Of a DNA stretch of 48,234 nucleotides, positions 8,778-19,060 are shown piece after piece. Each line of letters begins with the position of its first letter. Positions within the stretch are counted from its first letter, which is position 1. Location of the stretch: assembly GCA_021413675.1 (NCBI GenBank), contig JAIOQA010000508.1:1-48234 (forward strand), given 5' to 3'. The notes under the pieces are model-generated. The model was given only the letters and a program-made list of their open reading frames with translations, did no database searches and was not told where the DNA came from. The position numbers and the translations under genes are program-made. The stretch is from Deltaproteobacteria bacterium (GTDB lineage: Bacteria > Myxococcota_A > Polyangia > Haliangiales > Haliangiaceae).

Positions 8778-8931
8778 ACATCCGCGCGGGTTTTGCGTCT
8801 TCTTGCCAGGGGACCGTGGACGGCCGTCGGCCCGCGGAAAACGGCCCATCAACAGCTGTTCACGCCTGGGGGCTAAGTCCTTGGAGCGTGGTCGTGGCGA
8901 CCGTGGCATGTGCCGTGAAATACACGCCATC

Positions 8932-9612
8932 ATGCTTCGACTCGCCAAGACGTCTGCACTCCTCGCTCTTGCCCTCGCTGCCGTGGCCCCGGCGACCGCC
9001 TCGGCCGACATCGAGCGCGACCACCGCATGATGGCACCCAGCCAGCCGCCCCCGCCGGCGCGCTATCGCCGTCGCCCGGGCCCGCGCCTGATGGCGCCGC
9101 TGCGCATCGACATCGGCGCCACCGGCTCGAACACCTCGGAGGGCTACCTGCCGGGCCTCGAGATCCGCGCCGGCATCCACTGGGCCTCGCTGAGCCCGCA
9201 GCCGACCAACTTCGACATCGGCCTCGGCCTCTTCGGCGCGGTCCTGCCCGGTAACGACCACGGCACGCCCGGCGACACCAGCGACGACGACGTCGTGTAC
9301 GGCGGCGCGTACCTCGAGGTCGGCCAGACGCTGTCGCACGGCGACTACTGGCGCACGTGGGCCTCGGGTCGCGGCGAGTACCTCGGCTCGAGCGCGTTCG
9401 GCAAGGACTCGAGCGGCTTCGGCGTGGCCGGCCGCCTGAGCGCCGAGCTCTACGCGAGCGGCGTGGGCATCGAGCCGCGCGGCCTGTTCCTCGGCACGTA
9501 CGCGATCGGCGTCTACGCCGAGGTCGCGGGCCGCCAGCTCGGCAGCGACGTGGGCGCGCTCCAGGTCAGCGCCGGCCTCACGTTCCGCACGCCGCTCGTG
9601 TTCGCGCCCTGA
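8932..9612 (+). CDS. Predicted exported beta-barrel-like protein
   Basis: The start at ATG 8932 gives a clean signal peptide, MLRLAKTSALLALALAAVAP, with likely cleavage after ATASA; longer in-frame starts have no signal. The mature part (about 200 aa) has alternating short strands and Gly/aromatic turns (IDIGLGLFGAVLPG, YLEVGQTLSHGDYWRTWASG, GLTFRTPLVF) typical of a small outer-membrane barrel, ending in VFAP. I do not recognise a family. It is convergent with the gene at 9619. Confidence 0.7.
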   Translation: MLRLAKTSALLALALAAVAPATASADIERDHRMMAPSQPPPPARYRRRPGPRLMAPLRIDIGATGSNTSEGYLPGLEIRAGIHWASLSPQPTNFDIGLGLFGAVLPGNDHGTPGDTSDDDVVYGGAYLEVGQTLSHGDYWRTWASGRGEYLGSSAFGKDSSGFGVAGRLSAELYASGVGIEPRGLFLGTYAIGVYAEVAGRQLGSDVGALQVSAGLTFRTPLVFAP

Positions 9613-9618
9613 CACTGG

Positions 9619-10032
9619 CTACTTCGCGGTGACCGCCACCTCGGTGGCGGCACCGCCGGTCGCGATCCGGCCGATGACCGCGCGCTTGCCGAGCGCGATG
9701 CGCGCGGTCGAGGTCCAGCGCTGGCGCACCATCGCCGCGCCGGTGCCGCTGGTGCGGTTGACCTCGATGTCGACGGTCGCGGACTGCGCGTCGCTGGCGT
9801 TGCGACACAGCTTGGCCTCGAAGACGCCCTGCGGTGACGAGGCGCTGATGCTGGCGCAGGCGTGATCGGTGTCGAGCGGCACCGTGCCGTCGAACGCGGG
9901 CGCGCTCGCGCCAGCGTCGGTGAGCTCGACGTGCAGCTCGAGCGGTGTGCTCGGCCGGGCGGGCGCGTCGGCGCGCGCGACGGTGGCGGTGGTGACCAGG
10001 GCGAGGGCGATCGAGAGGTGCGAGAGGCGCAT
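9619..10032 (-). CDS. Small exported protein of unknown function
   Basis: The product is 137 aa when started at the ATG ending at 10032, which has GAGG six bases upstream; upstream starts at 10044 and 10050 lack this. MRLSHLSIALALVTTATVAR is a signal peptide cut near ARA. The mature protein is a short beta-sandwich-like domain with two cysteines (HACASIS and LCRNAS) that could form a disulfide. No family recognised. It lies tail to tail with the gene ending at 9612, with 6 bp between. Confidence 0.7.
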   Translation of the reverse strand: MRLSHLSIALALVTTATVARADAPARPSTPLELHVELTDAGASAPAFDGTVPLDTDHACASISASSPQGVFEAKLCRNASDAQSATVDIEVNRTSGTGAAMVRQRWTSTARIALGKRAVIGRIATGGAATEVAVTAK

Positions 10033-10163
10033 GGCCGGCCTCATGAGCAACCGATGTGCCGCGCGCAGGCGCGCGAGATCATGCGAGCGCGCGATCGCCG
10101 CGGCCTGATCGCTGCCAGCTGGGCGCGCGCGCGCCGGCGATCGATGTCATCGCGGCACGTCGA

Positions 10164-12140
<1,977 letters not shown>

Positions 12141-12190
12141 GGCGGGAAGCTAGCGCGGATCGATCGCCGCGGCAGCGACTGGCGGGAGCA

Positions 12191-13309
12191 CTACAGATTC
12201 ACGCAGTCGCGGAACGTCACCAGCACCATCACGACCGCGAGGATCAGGATGCCGACCATGTGCACCGTGGTCTCGACCTTCGGGTTGGCGCGGCGCCGCG
12301 TCGCCATCTCGTAGCCGAGGAACACCAGGCGGCCGCCGTCGAGGGCGGGCAGGGGCAGCAGGTTGAACAGGCCGAGGTAGACGTTGAGCAGCATCATCAG
12401 CTCGAGCACCGCGATGATGCCGGTCGAGAACGCGCGCTTGATGATGCTGGCCATGCCGACCGGGCCCTTGACGTCGCCCTTCACCTGGCCGGTGATGACC
12501 TGGTAGAGCCCGGTCGAGATCTCGATGGTCTGATCGATAGGATAGCGGAACGCCGCGCCGACCACGCCGACCGGCCCCACGGACAGCCGGTCGTACTGCT
12601 CCTGGAACACGATGCCGAGCCGGTAGATGTTGACCTTCTTGCCGTGCTCGTCCTCGGTCTTGCCGTCGAAGCGCGGCGTGATCTGCACGTCGAGCTGCTT
12701 GCCGGCGCGCTGGATCGTGAGGGTGAGCGGCACGCCGGGGGCGCCGTCGGGCGGCAGGACATCGGCGGCGACGTGGGGCTGGGTCGCGGCGATCGTCTTC
12801 TGCAGCGAGCCGGCCTCGCCGGTTGGCGAGACCATCCACAGCGGCTTGCCGTTGAGCGCCAGCAGGCGGTCGTCCTCCTGCAGCACGCGCTTGGCGTCGT
12901 ACGCGGGATCCATCGAGTACACGCCGAACCAGCGCTCGGCCGACTTGATGCCGAACGCGCCGTACAGCGTGAGCGCGAGGACGATCGCGGTGAGGTAGTT
13001 GGTCGCGGGCCCGGCGAAGATCGTGACGAACCGCTGCCACGCCGGCCGGTTCGGGTACGCGTGGATGTCGTCGGGATCGACCTCCTCGGCAATGTTCATG
13101 CCCTTGATCTCGACGAAGCCGCCGAACGGGATCGGCGCGATCTGGAAGATCGTGCCGGTCTTCTTCGAGCGCACCGAGGCGACCGCGGGACCGAAGCCGA
13201 TGCTGAAGCGCTCGACGCGCATCTGGCACCAGCGCGCGACCAGCAGGTGGCCCGCTTCGTGGACCACGATCAGGAAACTGATCGCGAGGATCGCGCCGAG
13301 CCAGGACAT
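12191..13309 (-). CDS. rseP: RseP-type site-2 zinc protease (M50B) with PDZ domain
   Basis: This intramembrane protease cleaves anti-sigma factors or signal peptides in the inner membrane. The 372-aa product has the zinc motif HEAGH at residues 17-21 within the first membrane helix, GFGPAV and PIPFGGFVEIKG just after, one PDZ domain in the middle (DDRLLALNGKPLW), and the third zinc ligand in NLLPLPALDGGRL near residue 320, followed by a last membrane helix (MVGILILAVVMVLVTF). E. coli RseP has two PDZ domains and is about 450 aa, so this is the shorter one-PDZ form. It points away from the lipoprotein at 13368 and precedes uvrC by 50 bp. Confidence 0.95.
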   Translation of the reverse strand: MSWLGAILAISFLIVVHEAGHLLVARWCQMRVERFSIGFGPAVASVRSKKTGTIFQIAPIPFGGFVEIKGMNIAEEVDPDDIHAYPNRPAWQRFVTIFAGPATNYLTAIVLALTLYGAFGIKSAERWFGVYSMDPAYDAKRVLQEDDRLLALNGKPLWMVSPTGEAGSLQKTIAATQPHVAADVLPPDGAPGVPLTLTIQRAGKQLDVQITPRFDGKTEDEHGKKVNIYRLGIVFQEQYDRLSVGPVGVVGAAFRYPIDQTIEISTGLYQVITGQVKGDVKGPVGMASIIKRAFSTGIIAVLELMMLLNVYLGLFNLLPLPALDGGRLVFLGYEMATRRRANPKVETTVHMVGILILAVVMVLVTFRDCVNL

Positions 13310-13367
13310 GTCGGGCGACTATAGCAAGCGGTCCAGGCCGGCGCCGGTCGCGTGATAGCTTCATGCG

Positions 13368-14762
13368 GTGAGGGCGCTGTTTAGTTGTGCGATCGCACTG
13401 ACTGGCTGTTCGACGCTGCTCGGGGTCGAGCCGCTGGGCTCCGGCGACGCGGGGACCTCCGACAGCGCGCCCGGTGTCGACGCCGCGCCCCACTACTCGC
13501 TGACCGTGCGCAAAGCCGCAGACGGCACCGGGGAAGGCGCGATCACGGCGGCGGCGATCGGCCTCGACTGCGGCGCGGGTTGCGCCACGCAGACGATCGT
13601 CCTCGCCGGGCCCGCCGCGGTCGAGGTGCAGGTCGCGCCGTCGTCGGGCACGTTCTTCCAGGGCTGGTCGGGGCCGTGCCACGGCCCGGCGCGGCGCTGC
13701 ACGATCCAGGTCGACGGCGACGTCGAGGTCGGCGCGCGCCTGACCTCGATCACGCAGAACCTGATGTTCGCCACCGCGGCGAAGTTCGGGGCGAACCTCG
13801 GCGGTGTCGCCGGCGCGGATCAGAAGTGCGCCGACGCGGCCCAGGCCGCGGGGCTCGCCGGGATCTGGGTGGCGGTGGTCTCCGTCGAGAACGGCGACAA
13901 CGCGCCCGATCACCTGCTGATGAGCGCGCCCGGCCAGGTCGGTGGCTGGATCCGTCTCGACGGCGCGCCGGTCGCCGATGACCTCGCCGCGCTGGTCAAC
14001 GATCAGCGGCTGTTCTACCCGGTCGCCTTCGACGAACTCGGCAACCGGATCCCGGCCGACGACGACGAGGTCTGGACCGGCTCGAACGCACGGATGTTCT
14101 GGAGCGGCGCGAGCTGCGGCGACTGGGCGGCGACCACCGGCACCGGCACGGTCGGTGCGGCGGCGCGCGGACCGGGGCAGTGGATGGCATCGCGGACGTC
14201 GGTGTGCACCGCGACCGCGCGGCTCTACTGCGCGATGGTCAATCGCTCGACGACGGTCGCGCCGCCAGCGCCGACCGCGGGCAAGAAGATCTACATCAGC
14301 AACGCCGACGTCGCGTTCGGACCGGCGCAGGGCACCAGCCAGGCCGACGCGGCCTGCGTCGCGAGCGCGCCGACCGGCGTCACGAGCGCGCACGCGCTGC
14401 TCGCGACCAACAGCCGCGCCGCCGCCGCGCTGCTCGATCCCGCGGCGACCTACGTGCGGCCCGATGGCGTCGCGGTCGGCACCGGCGCGGATCTGATCGC
14501 CGCGAGCGCCGGCGAGCGCGTGCTCGAGGCCGCGCCGTGGCAGACCGGCGGCGGCCTGTACGCGTCGACCGATCAGGAGATCTGGTCGGGCAGCGCGACC
14601 CTCGCCGGGCTCGGCAACAGCGGCACGACCTGCAGCGACTGGGCGGTCGGCGCCAACAAGGCCAACACCGGCCAGGTCAACGCGACCAGCGCGGCGTTCT
14701 GGAGCGGCCGCAGCGCGCGCTGCGACGCGACCGGCGTGCGCGCGCTGTGCGTCGAGGACTAG
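13368..14762 (+). CDS. Lipoprotein with InlB-like beta repeat and two DUF1554/endostatin-like domains
   Basis: The product is 464 aa from GTG 13368. MRALFSCAIALTGC gives a lipobox cysteine at residue 14. A divergent bacterial repeat domain follows (residues about 43-128, TFFQGWSGPCHGPARRCTI), then two related domains of about 150 aa each. The first begins NLGGVAGADQKCADAAQAAG and the second KIYISNADVAFGPAQGTSQA; both carry the SGASCGDWA or SGTTCSDWA element and a closing cysteine (LYCAM, ALCVED). This layout resembles DUF1554/collagen XV-endostatin-like C-type-lectin folds found in Leptospira and myxobacterial lipoproteins. A surface ligand-binding role is an inference. It converges on the glycosyltransferase gene that ends at 14770. 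Confidence 0.8.
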   Translation: MRALFSCAIALTGCSTLLGVEPLGSGDAGTSDSAPGVDAAPHYSLTVRKAADGTGEGAITAAAIGLDCGAGCATQTIVLAGPAAVEVQVAPSSGTFFQGWSGPCHGPARRCTIQVDGDVEVGARLTSITQNLMFATAAKFGANLGGVAGADQKCADAAQAAGLAGIWVAVVSVENGDNAPDHLLMSAPGQVGGWIRLDGAPVADDLAALVNDQRLFYPVAFDELGNRIPADDDEVWTGSNARMFWSGASCGDWAATTGTGTVGAAARGPGQWMASRTSVCTATARLYCAMVNRSTTVAPPAPTAGKKIYISNADVAFGPAQGTSQADAACVASAPTGVTSAHALLATNSRAAAALLDPAATYVRPDGVAVGTGADLIAASAGERVLEAAPWQTGGGLYASTDQEIWSGSATLAGLGNSGTTCSDWAVGANKANTGQVNATSAAFWSGRSARCDATGVRALCVED

Positions 14763-14769
14763 CCGGGAG

Positions 14770-15366
14770 TCAGATCCGGCGCTCGGAGTCGGCGCGGCGC
14801 GCGGGGAGCAGATCGCGGAAGCGGAAGCGCGGCGGCCTGGGCGCGCCGATCGACGGCGTGAGCTCCTGAACGTCGACGCGCAGGCCGGTCGCGGCCAGGT
14901 GGCGCGACAGGCGGCGCAGCAGCGCCGGTCCGAGGCCCCGCACGCCATGGGCGGCGGGCAGGGCGCGGACGCGGTGCGCGACGGCGAAGCGACCGCGGAT
15001 GATCACCGCGTCGACCTCGTCGCGCTGCAGCTGCTCGTGCGCGCGCTGGAACGAGCCGAGCGGCGCGACCGCGGCGTGCGGCGACAGGATCCACAGCGCG
15101 TGGCCCTGGGCGCGCGCGATGCCGGCCTCGGCGCCGCGACCGCGCAGCGGCGCGTGCTGCACCCGCAGCTCGGGCAGCGAGCCGCGCAGGAGCGCGAGCA
15201 CCGCGTGGGAGTTGTCACCCGAGTCCTCGTCGACGGCGAGCAGCTCGAAGGTGAGCCCGAGCTCGCGCAGGTGTCCGGCGATCCGCTGGACCGCGTTGCC
15301 GATCACGTCCTCGTCATCCCGAAACGGAAGGATGACGGATACATCGTAGGGCGCAGCTCCGGCCAT
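14770..15366 (-). CDS. Family 2 glycosyltransferase-like protein
   Basis: The 198-aa product begins MAGAAPYDVSVILPFRDDED, the usual nucleotide-binding opening strand of GT-A enzymes, and continues FELLAVDEDSGDNSHAVL, equivalent to the V-D-D-x-S/G element. The following R-G-R-G-A-E-A-G-I-A-R-A-Q-G segment fits the N-x-G-x-x-x-A motif. The later DxD position reads as SPHAAVAP, without clear acidic residues, so it may be catalytically altered. A GTG at 15408 would add 14 basic residues (MRTRRARRLLLRRT); I prefer the ATG because the fold begins there. It is third in a run of leftward glycosyltransferase genes, 190 bp or more from the previous one. Confidence 0.72.
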   Translation of the reverse strand: MAGAAPYDVSVILPFRDDEDVIGNAVQRIAGHLRELGLTFELLAVDEDSGDNSHAVLALLRGSLPELRVQHAPLRGRGAEAGIARAQGHALWILSPHAAVAPLGSFQRAHEQLQRDEVDAVIIRGRFAVAHRVRALPAAHGVRGLGPALLRRLSRHLAATGLRVDVQELTPSIGAPRPPRFRFRDLLPARRADSERRI

Positions 15367-15408
15367 TGTCCGACGGAGTAGCAGCCGGCGTGCCCGTCTT
15401 GTCCTCAC

Positions 15409-15598
15409 CCTGCGGATAGCCTAGCGAGCGAGTCTGACTCACGGAAGTACTGGAAATTTTGACGACTCGCAGATCGAAGCACCGTCACTGGCCGGACCGT
15501 CCGCCAGTCGGTGCGTACGGGTTTCGTCACTCGCGACCGTGGATGCTGGGTAACTCGTTGCGCACCCGACTCATTTCCGGCGCACCCGGCGCGCGCGA
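15409..15598. other. Intergenic region with a 10-bp hairpin
   Basis: No gene is seen. ACTGGCCGGAC (15487-15497) pairs with GTCCGCCAGT (15499-15508) with one bulged C, giving a strong hairpin without a following T-run. GAGTC-T-GACTC (15430-15440) is a second, small dyad close to the glycosyltransferase start. Either could be a leader structure or operator; neither is assigned. Confidence 0.4.
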
Positions 15599-16696
15599 TC
15601 AGCGCCGCCAGTGCGCGTCGAGGCGGGCGCCGACCGCGCGCCAGTCGCGGTCCTCGATGAAGCGTGCGGCGGCGGCGCGCGTGTCGATCGCGCCCTGGAG
15701 CACGTGCTCGATCGCCACGGCGAGCGCGGCCGGGTCTTCGGGCGGCACGTGGGTGATCGCGGACCCTGGCAGCTCGGCGAGGCCGCCGACCGCTGACGCG
15801 ATCACCGGCACGCCGGCGGCCATGCCCTCGAGCGCGGCGAGCGGCAGGCCCTCGGCGCGACCGGTCGCGAGCGCGCGCGACGGGATGACGAGCGCGCTGG
15901 CCTCGGCGAGCAGCCGATCGCGCGCGCCGGTGTCGAGCGCGCCCGCGAACACGACCCGCGGATCCGCGGTCGCGAGCGCGGCGCGCAGCGGGCCGTCGCC
16001 GGCGATGACCAGCCGGCACGGCGTGCGCACGTGCGCCATCGCCGCGATCGCGACGTCGACGCCCTTGATCGGCACCAGCCGCGCGAGCACGGCGATCGTC
16101 GGCGGCGAGGTGGGCGCGCGCGGCAGCGCGGCGAAGGCGCCGCGGTCGATGCCCATCGGCTCGATGATCGCGGCGCGATCGAGCCGGCGCGCGAGCCCCG
16201 GCGGCAGCGCGGCGAGCGCGGCGCGGCGCAGATCCTCGGCGACGAACGCGAACCTCGCGCGGCGCGCGAGCAGCGCCGCCGTCACGGGCGCGAGCAGGCG
16301 CAGCCGGCGCGCGAGGTGGAGATCGCCGCCGTGGGCGATCACCAGCAGCGGGCCGCGCGAGGCGATCGCCGCCAGCCCCGACGGCAGCCACCAGTGCGCG
16401 CAGACCGCGCGCCACCGGTGCGAGCGCCGCAGCACCGCGGCGGTCAACGCGGCGGCGAACCGCGCGGCGCCGCGCGCGCCGGCCTCGAGCGCGTCGGGCG
16501 CGCCGCCCGCATAGAAGAGGCCCGCGGGCGCGGGCACGCGGATCACGCCGGGCTGCGCGATCGCCTGCGGATCGTCGGCGGCGATGACCTCGACCTCGGC
16601 GCCGGTCGCGCGCAGGTACGCGACGTGCGCGGCGACGAAATGACCGGCGGGATCGCCGGGCCAGCGCGGATACGAGGTCGTGACGACGCCGATCAC
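15599..16696 (-). CDS. Family 4 glycosyltransferase
   Basis: The 365-aa product has the two Rossmann-like halves of a GT-B enzyme. The N-terminal half opens MIGVVTTSYPRWPGDPAGHF, the acceptor-side glycine-rich loop, with VIAHGGDLH near residue 120. The C-terminal half has IAVLARLVPIKGVDVAIAAM and RLVIAGDGPLRAAL, then PSRALATGRAEGLPLAALEG, the E-x7-E nucleotide-sugar motif of GT4, and AGVPVIASAVGGLAEL. It lies 18 bp downstream of the GT2 gene at 16715 in the same direction, so the pair probably acts on the same surface glycan or glycolipid. The sugar and acceptor cannot be told from sequence. Confidence 0.92.
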   Translation of the reverse strand: MIGVVTTSYPRWPGDPAGHFVAAHVAYLRATGAEVEVIAADDPQAIAQPGVIRVPAPAGLFYAGGAPDALEAGARGAARFAAALTAAVLRRSHRWRAVCAHWWLPSGLAAIASRGPLLVIAHGGDLHLARRLRLLAPVTAALLARRARFAFVAEDLRRAALAALPPGLARRLDRAAIIEPMGIDRGAFAALPRAPTSPPTIAVLARLVPIKGVDVAIAAMAHVRTPCRLVIAGDGPLRAALATADPRVVFAGALDTGARDRLLAEASALVIPSRALATGRAEGLPLAALEGMAAGVPVIASAVGGLAELPGSAITHVPPEDPAALAVAIEHVLQGAIDTRAAAARFIEDRDWRAVGARLDAHWRR

Positions 16697-16714
16697 GCGA
16701 TCACGAGCGATCGA

Positions 16715-17479
16715 TCACGACATCGCGGCGCGCCGACGGCGGGCGCGGGCCTCGCTCGCCAGCCGGTTGCCCCACGAGCGGAGCAGCACCCAGGGGATCG
16801 GGTGGATCGCGTTGCCGAGGTGGATGCCGCTGGTCCAGTGCGGGCCGTAGATCGGGCGCACGCGCACGTCCAGGACGCGCAGCTCGGCGGCGTGCAACCG
16901 CGACAGGATGTCGTTGGGATAGCCGTAGCGCGGGAACACGCCGTCGAGATCGACCGCCTCGAGCGCCGCGCGGCTCGCCGCGGTGTAGCCGCACTGCGAG
17001 TCGAAGACGTGGTGGTAGCCCGAGGTCACCCGGGTCGCCGCCGACAGCACGACGTTGCCGACGATGCGCGCCGCCGGCATCGCGGTCCACACCTCGGGGT
17101 GCAGGAAGCGGTTGCCCTTGACGTAGTCGGCGCTGCCATCGGCGATCGGATCGAGCAGCGCCGGCAGATCCGCCGGATCCATCTGGCCATCGCCGGCCAT
17201 GACCGCGACGACGTCGGCGCTGGCGGCGAGCGCGCGGCGGTAGCCGGTCACGATCGCCGCGCCCACGCCGCGGTTGTCGCCGTGGCGGACGACGTCGATC
17301 GGCTCGTGGCCGCGCCGGTCACCGGCCGCGCGCGCGACCGCGCTGGTGTCGTCAGCGCTGGCGTCGTCGACGACGATCACGTGATCGACGAGCGCCGGGA
17401 TGGTGGCGACCGCGTCGCCGATCTTCTGCGCTTCGTTGTAGGCCGGAACGACCACGGCCACTCGCAACTGCCGGTACAT
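16715..17479 (-). CDS. Family 2 glycosyltransferase, dolichyl/polyprenyl-phosphate sugar synthase type
   Basis: The 254-aa product begins VAVVVPAYNEAQKIGDAV, then HVIVVDDASADDT (the VDD-x-S motif), GDNRGVGAAIVTGYRRAL and VVAVMAGDGQMDPADLPALL with the catalytic D-x-D-type metal site. This order matches DPM1/polyprenol-phosphate mannosyl- or glucosyltransferases; there is no membrane tail, so it resembles the soluble form. The conserved VKGNRF and FDSQCGYTA segments also fit that subgroup. It is the first gene of a leftward glycosyltransferase group and is divergent from ssb, 94 bp away. Confidence 0.9.
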   Translation of the reverse strand: MYRQLRVAVVVPAYNEAQKIGDAVATIPALVDHVIVVDDASADDTSAVARAAGDRRGHEPIDVVRHGDNRGVGAAIVTGYRRALAASADVVAVMAGDGQMDPADLPALLDPIADGSADYVKGNRFLHPEVWTAMPAARIVGNVVLSAATRVTSGYHHVFDSQCGYTAASRAALEAVDLDGVFPRYGYPNDILSRLHAAELRVLDVRVRPIYGPHWTSGIHLGNAIHPIPWVLLRSWGNRLASEARARRRRAAMS

Positions 17480-17573
17480 CGGTCATGCTTGTATCACTGC
17501 CTGGCGCGGGCGCACTCCTGGAAGGCGCTGCGAGGCTGTTCGACCTGTCACAGCCCCGTGCTACGAGGTCCCC

Positions 17574-18053
17574 ATGGCCGGCGGAGTCAACAAAGTCATC
17601 CTGGTCGGAAACCTCGGGGCCGACCCCGACATGCGGTACACGCCGAGCGGGCAGGGCGTCTGCGAGCTGCGCATCGCGACCAGCGAGAGCTGGAACGACA
17701 AGAACGGCCAGCGCCAGGAGCGCGTCGAGTGGCACCGCGTCGTCGTCTGGGGCAAGCGCGCTGAAGTCTGCGCGAAGTATCTGTCGAAGGGCCGCCAGGT
17801 CTACGTCGAGGGCCGCATCCAGACCCGCACGTACGACGACAAGGAAGGCCAGAAGCGCTACATCACCGAGGTGATCGCCAACGACGTCCAGTTCCTGGGC
17901 GGCGGCAATCGCGACGGCGCCGCCGGTGGCGGCGGTGGTGGTGGCGGCGGTGGTCGTGGTCGCACCGACGACGGCCCGATGCCTCCCGCCGACAACGACT
18001 TCGGCGGCGGTGGCGGCGGCGGCGGCGGCCCGGACGACGACATCCCGTTCTGA
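17574..18053 (+). CDS. ssb: Single-stranded DNA-binding protein
   Basis: SSB coats single-stranded DNA in replication, recombination and repair. The 159-aa product starts MAGGVNKVILVGNLGADPDM with the OB fold to about residue 110 (conserved WHRVVVWGKRAE and YVEGRIQTRTY). A glycine-rich linker with two poly-Gly runs follows, and the tail is DDDIPF, the partner-binding C-terminal tip. GAGG lies before the ATG. Size is slightly under the E. coli protein. The linker DNA is a run of GGC/GGT codons and could vary in length between strains. Confidence 0.98.
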   Translation: MAGGVNKVILVGNLGADPDMRYTPSGQGVCELRIATSESWNDKNGQRQERVEWHRVVVWGKRAEVCAKYLSKGRQVYVEGRIQTRTYDDKEGQKRYITEVIANDVQFLGGGNRDGAAGGGGGGGGGGRGRTDDGPMPPADNDFGGGGGGGGGPDDDIPF

Positions 18054-18074
18054 TCCGCGCGCGCCACCACATCC

Positions 18075-18138
18075 GTCGAGCGGCTCAGCGCATCTCGACG
18101 TAGTCGGTCGAGCGGCTCAGCGCATCTCGACGTAGTCG
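18075..18138. repeat. 32-bp perfect tandem duplication over a gene end
   Basis: The 32-bp unit beginning GTCGAGCGGCTCAGCGCATC occurs at 18075-18106 and again at 18107-18138. The right copy contains the last codons and stop of the CBS-domain gene (TGA on the minus strand); the left copy repeats that gene end outside the gene. It is probably a recent slip or unequal exchange event. Confidence 0.95.
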
Positions 18139-18545
18139 CGGAGCATGTGCGCCTCCGCCTCGATCTCCTGCACGCGATGTTTGACGACATCGCCGATGCT
18201 GACGATGCCGACGAGGCGTCGGTCATCGAGCACCGGCACGTGCCGGATGCGCCGCTCGGTCATCATCGACATGATCTCGTCGATGCGATCCTCGGGGTTG
18301 CAGACCTCGAGCTCGGTCGTCATGACCTCCTCGACGCTCATGTCGAGCGCCGGCGGCCCGTGCATCGCGATCGCCTGGATGACGTCGCGCTCCGACACCA
18401 CCCCGAGAATCCGATCGCCTGACACCACCAGAGCCGCGCCGATGCCCCGTTTGGTGAGCAATCGCGACAGCGCCTCCACCGTGGCGTCGGGCTCGGTCGT
18501 GACCACGTCGCGCCCTTTGCGCTCCAGGATCTCCAGCACCAGCAT
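18117..18545 (-). CDS. CBS-pair domain protein
   Basis: The 142-aa product is a two-CBS (Bateman) module: residues about 8-65 (EPDATVEALSRLLTKRGIGA, GVVSERDVIQAIA) and about 74-130 (NPEDRIDEIMSMMTERRIRH, GIVSIGDVVKHR). Such stand-alone modules usually bind adenine nucleotides such as AMP or ATP and act as energy sensors or bind partner proteins. AGGAGG lies 7 bp before the ATG, so the start is firm. It ends in the 32-bp duplicated segment. It sits at the left border of the accessory island. Its partner is unknown. Confidence 0.93.
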   Translation of the reverse strand: MLVLEILERKGRDVVTTEPDATVEALSRLLTKRGIGAALVVSGDRILGVVSERDVIQAIAMHGPPALDMSVEEVMTTELEVCNPEDRIDEIMSMMTERRIRHVPVLDDRRLVGIVSIGDVVKHRVQEIEAEAHMLRDYVEMR

Positions 18546-18734
18546 GACGGCCTCCTATCGTTCCACGGTGCGAGCATTCCGCACCAGGATCAACAGCGAA
18601 GTCTGCGGCACGCTGGAACACCGATCGACCTGCGACCGCTGACGCGCAACTCGCGGAACTGACTCGATCGCCGATCGCGCTCCCGTGCAGCCTCGCACTT
18701 CGCGACGCGCACGGTCGTGATGTTCATCAAATCG

Positions 18735-18872
18735 AAGCGGAGGAGCGAGACTAACGTTCGCGGCCCCGTCGACCGTCACCGCAAACTGCAGGCCCACGTC
18801 AACGCCGCACACTTCGGCGCCTGCGGCCTGCATCAGCGACCCGCGCTCGACGGGGCTGGCTTCGATTCGCAC
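18735..18872 (-). pseudogene. Possible TnpB/OrfB (IS200/IS605-type) transposase remnant
   Basis: About 46 codons read like the RuvC-I segment of TnpB: EVCGVDVGLQFAVTVDG, where the aspartate of GVDVGL would be the first catalytic acid, followed by LAPPLRF, similar to the ENPRFL stretch in TnpB. Upstream there is no wedge domain and downstream the frame degrades, so only a short decayed piece remains. It lies exactly where base composition changes into the island. The match is by eye from a short motif and may be chance. Confidence 0.35.
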
Positions 18873-18877
18873 GCACT

Positions 18878-19033
18878 ATGACCACCGTGAAGCAGAAGGC
18901 GCTCGCGAAGGACGAGGGCCGGCTGCGACGGTCTCCGACCCGGCTTGGGCTCAGCTCGCTGCTGGCGAGGAACGTCGGCCACTACAGCGGCCACCTCGGC
19001 GGCGAGGCCGCGCTCCATCGCGCTCGGCGCTGA
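18878..19033 (+). CDS. Small hypothetical ORF
   Basis: An ATG at 18878 opens 51 codons (MTTVKQKALAKDEGRLRRSP, ending EAALHRARR). It is basic with no membrane segment or cysteines. There is no clear Shine-Dalgarno sequence. It occupies the otherwise empty space between the TnpB-like fragment and the viperin gene and could be chance or a gene fragment. Confidence 0.22.
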   Translation: MTTVKQKALAKDEGRLRRSPTRLGLSSLLARNVGHYSGHLGGEAALHRARR

Positions 19034-19060
19034 TCATCCTGCGGTGCGCACGCGGGGGCA

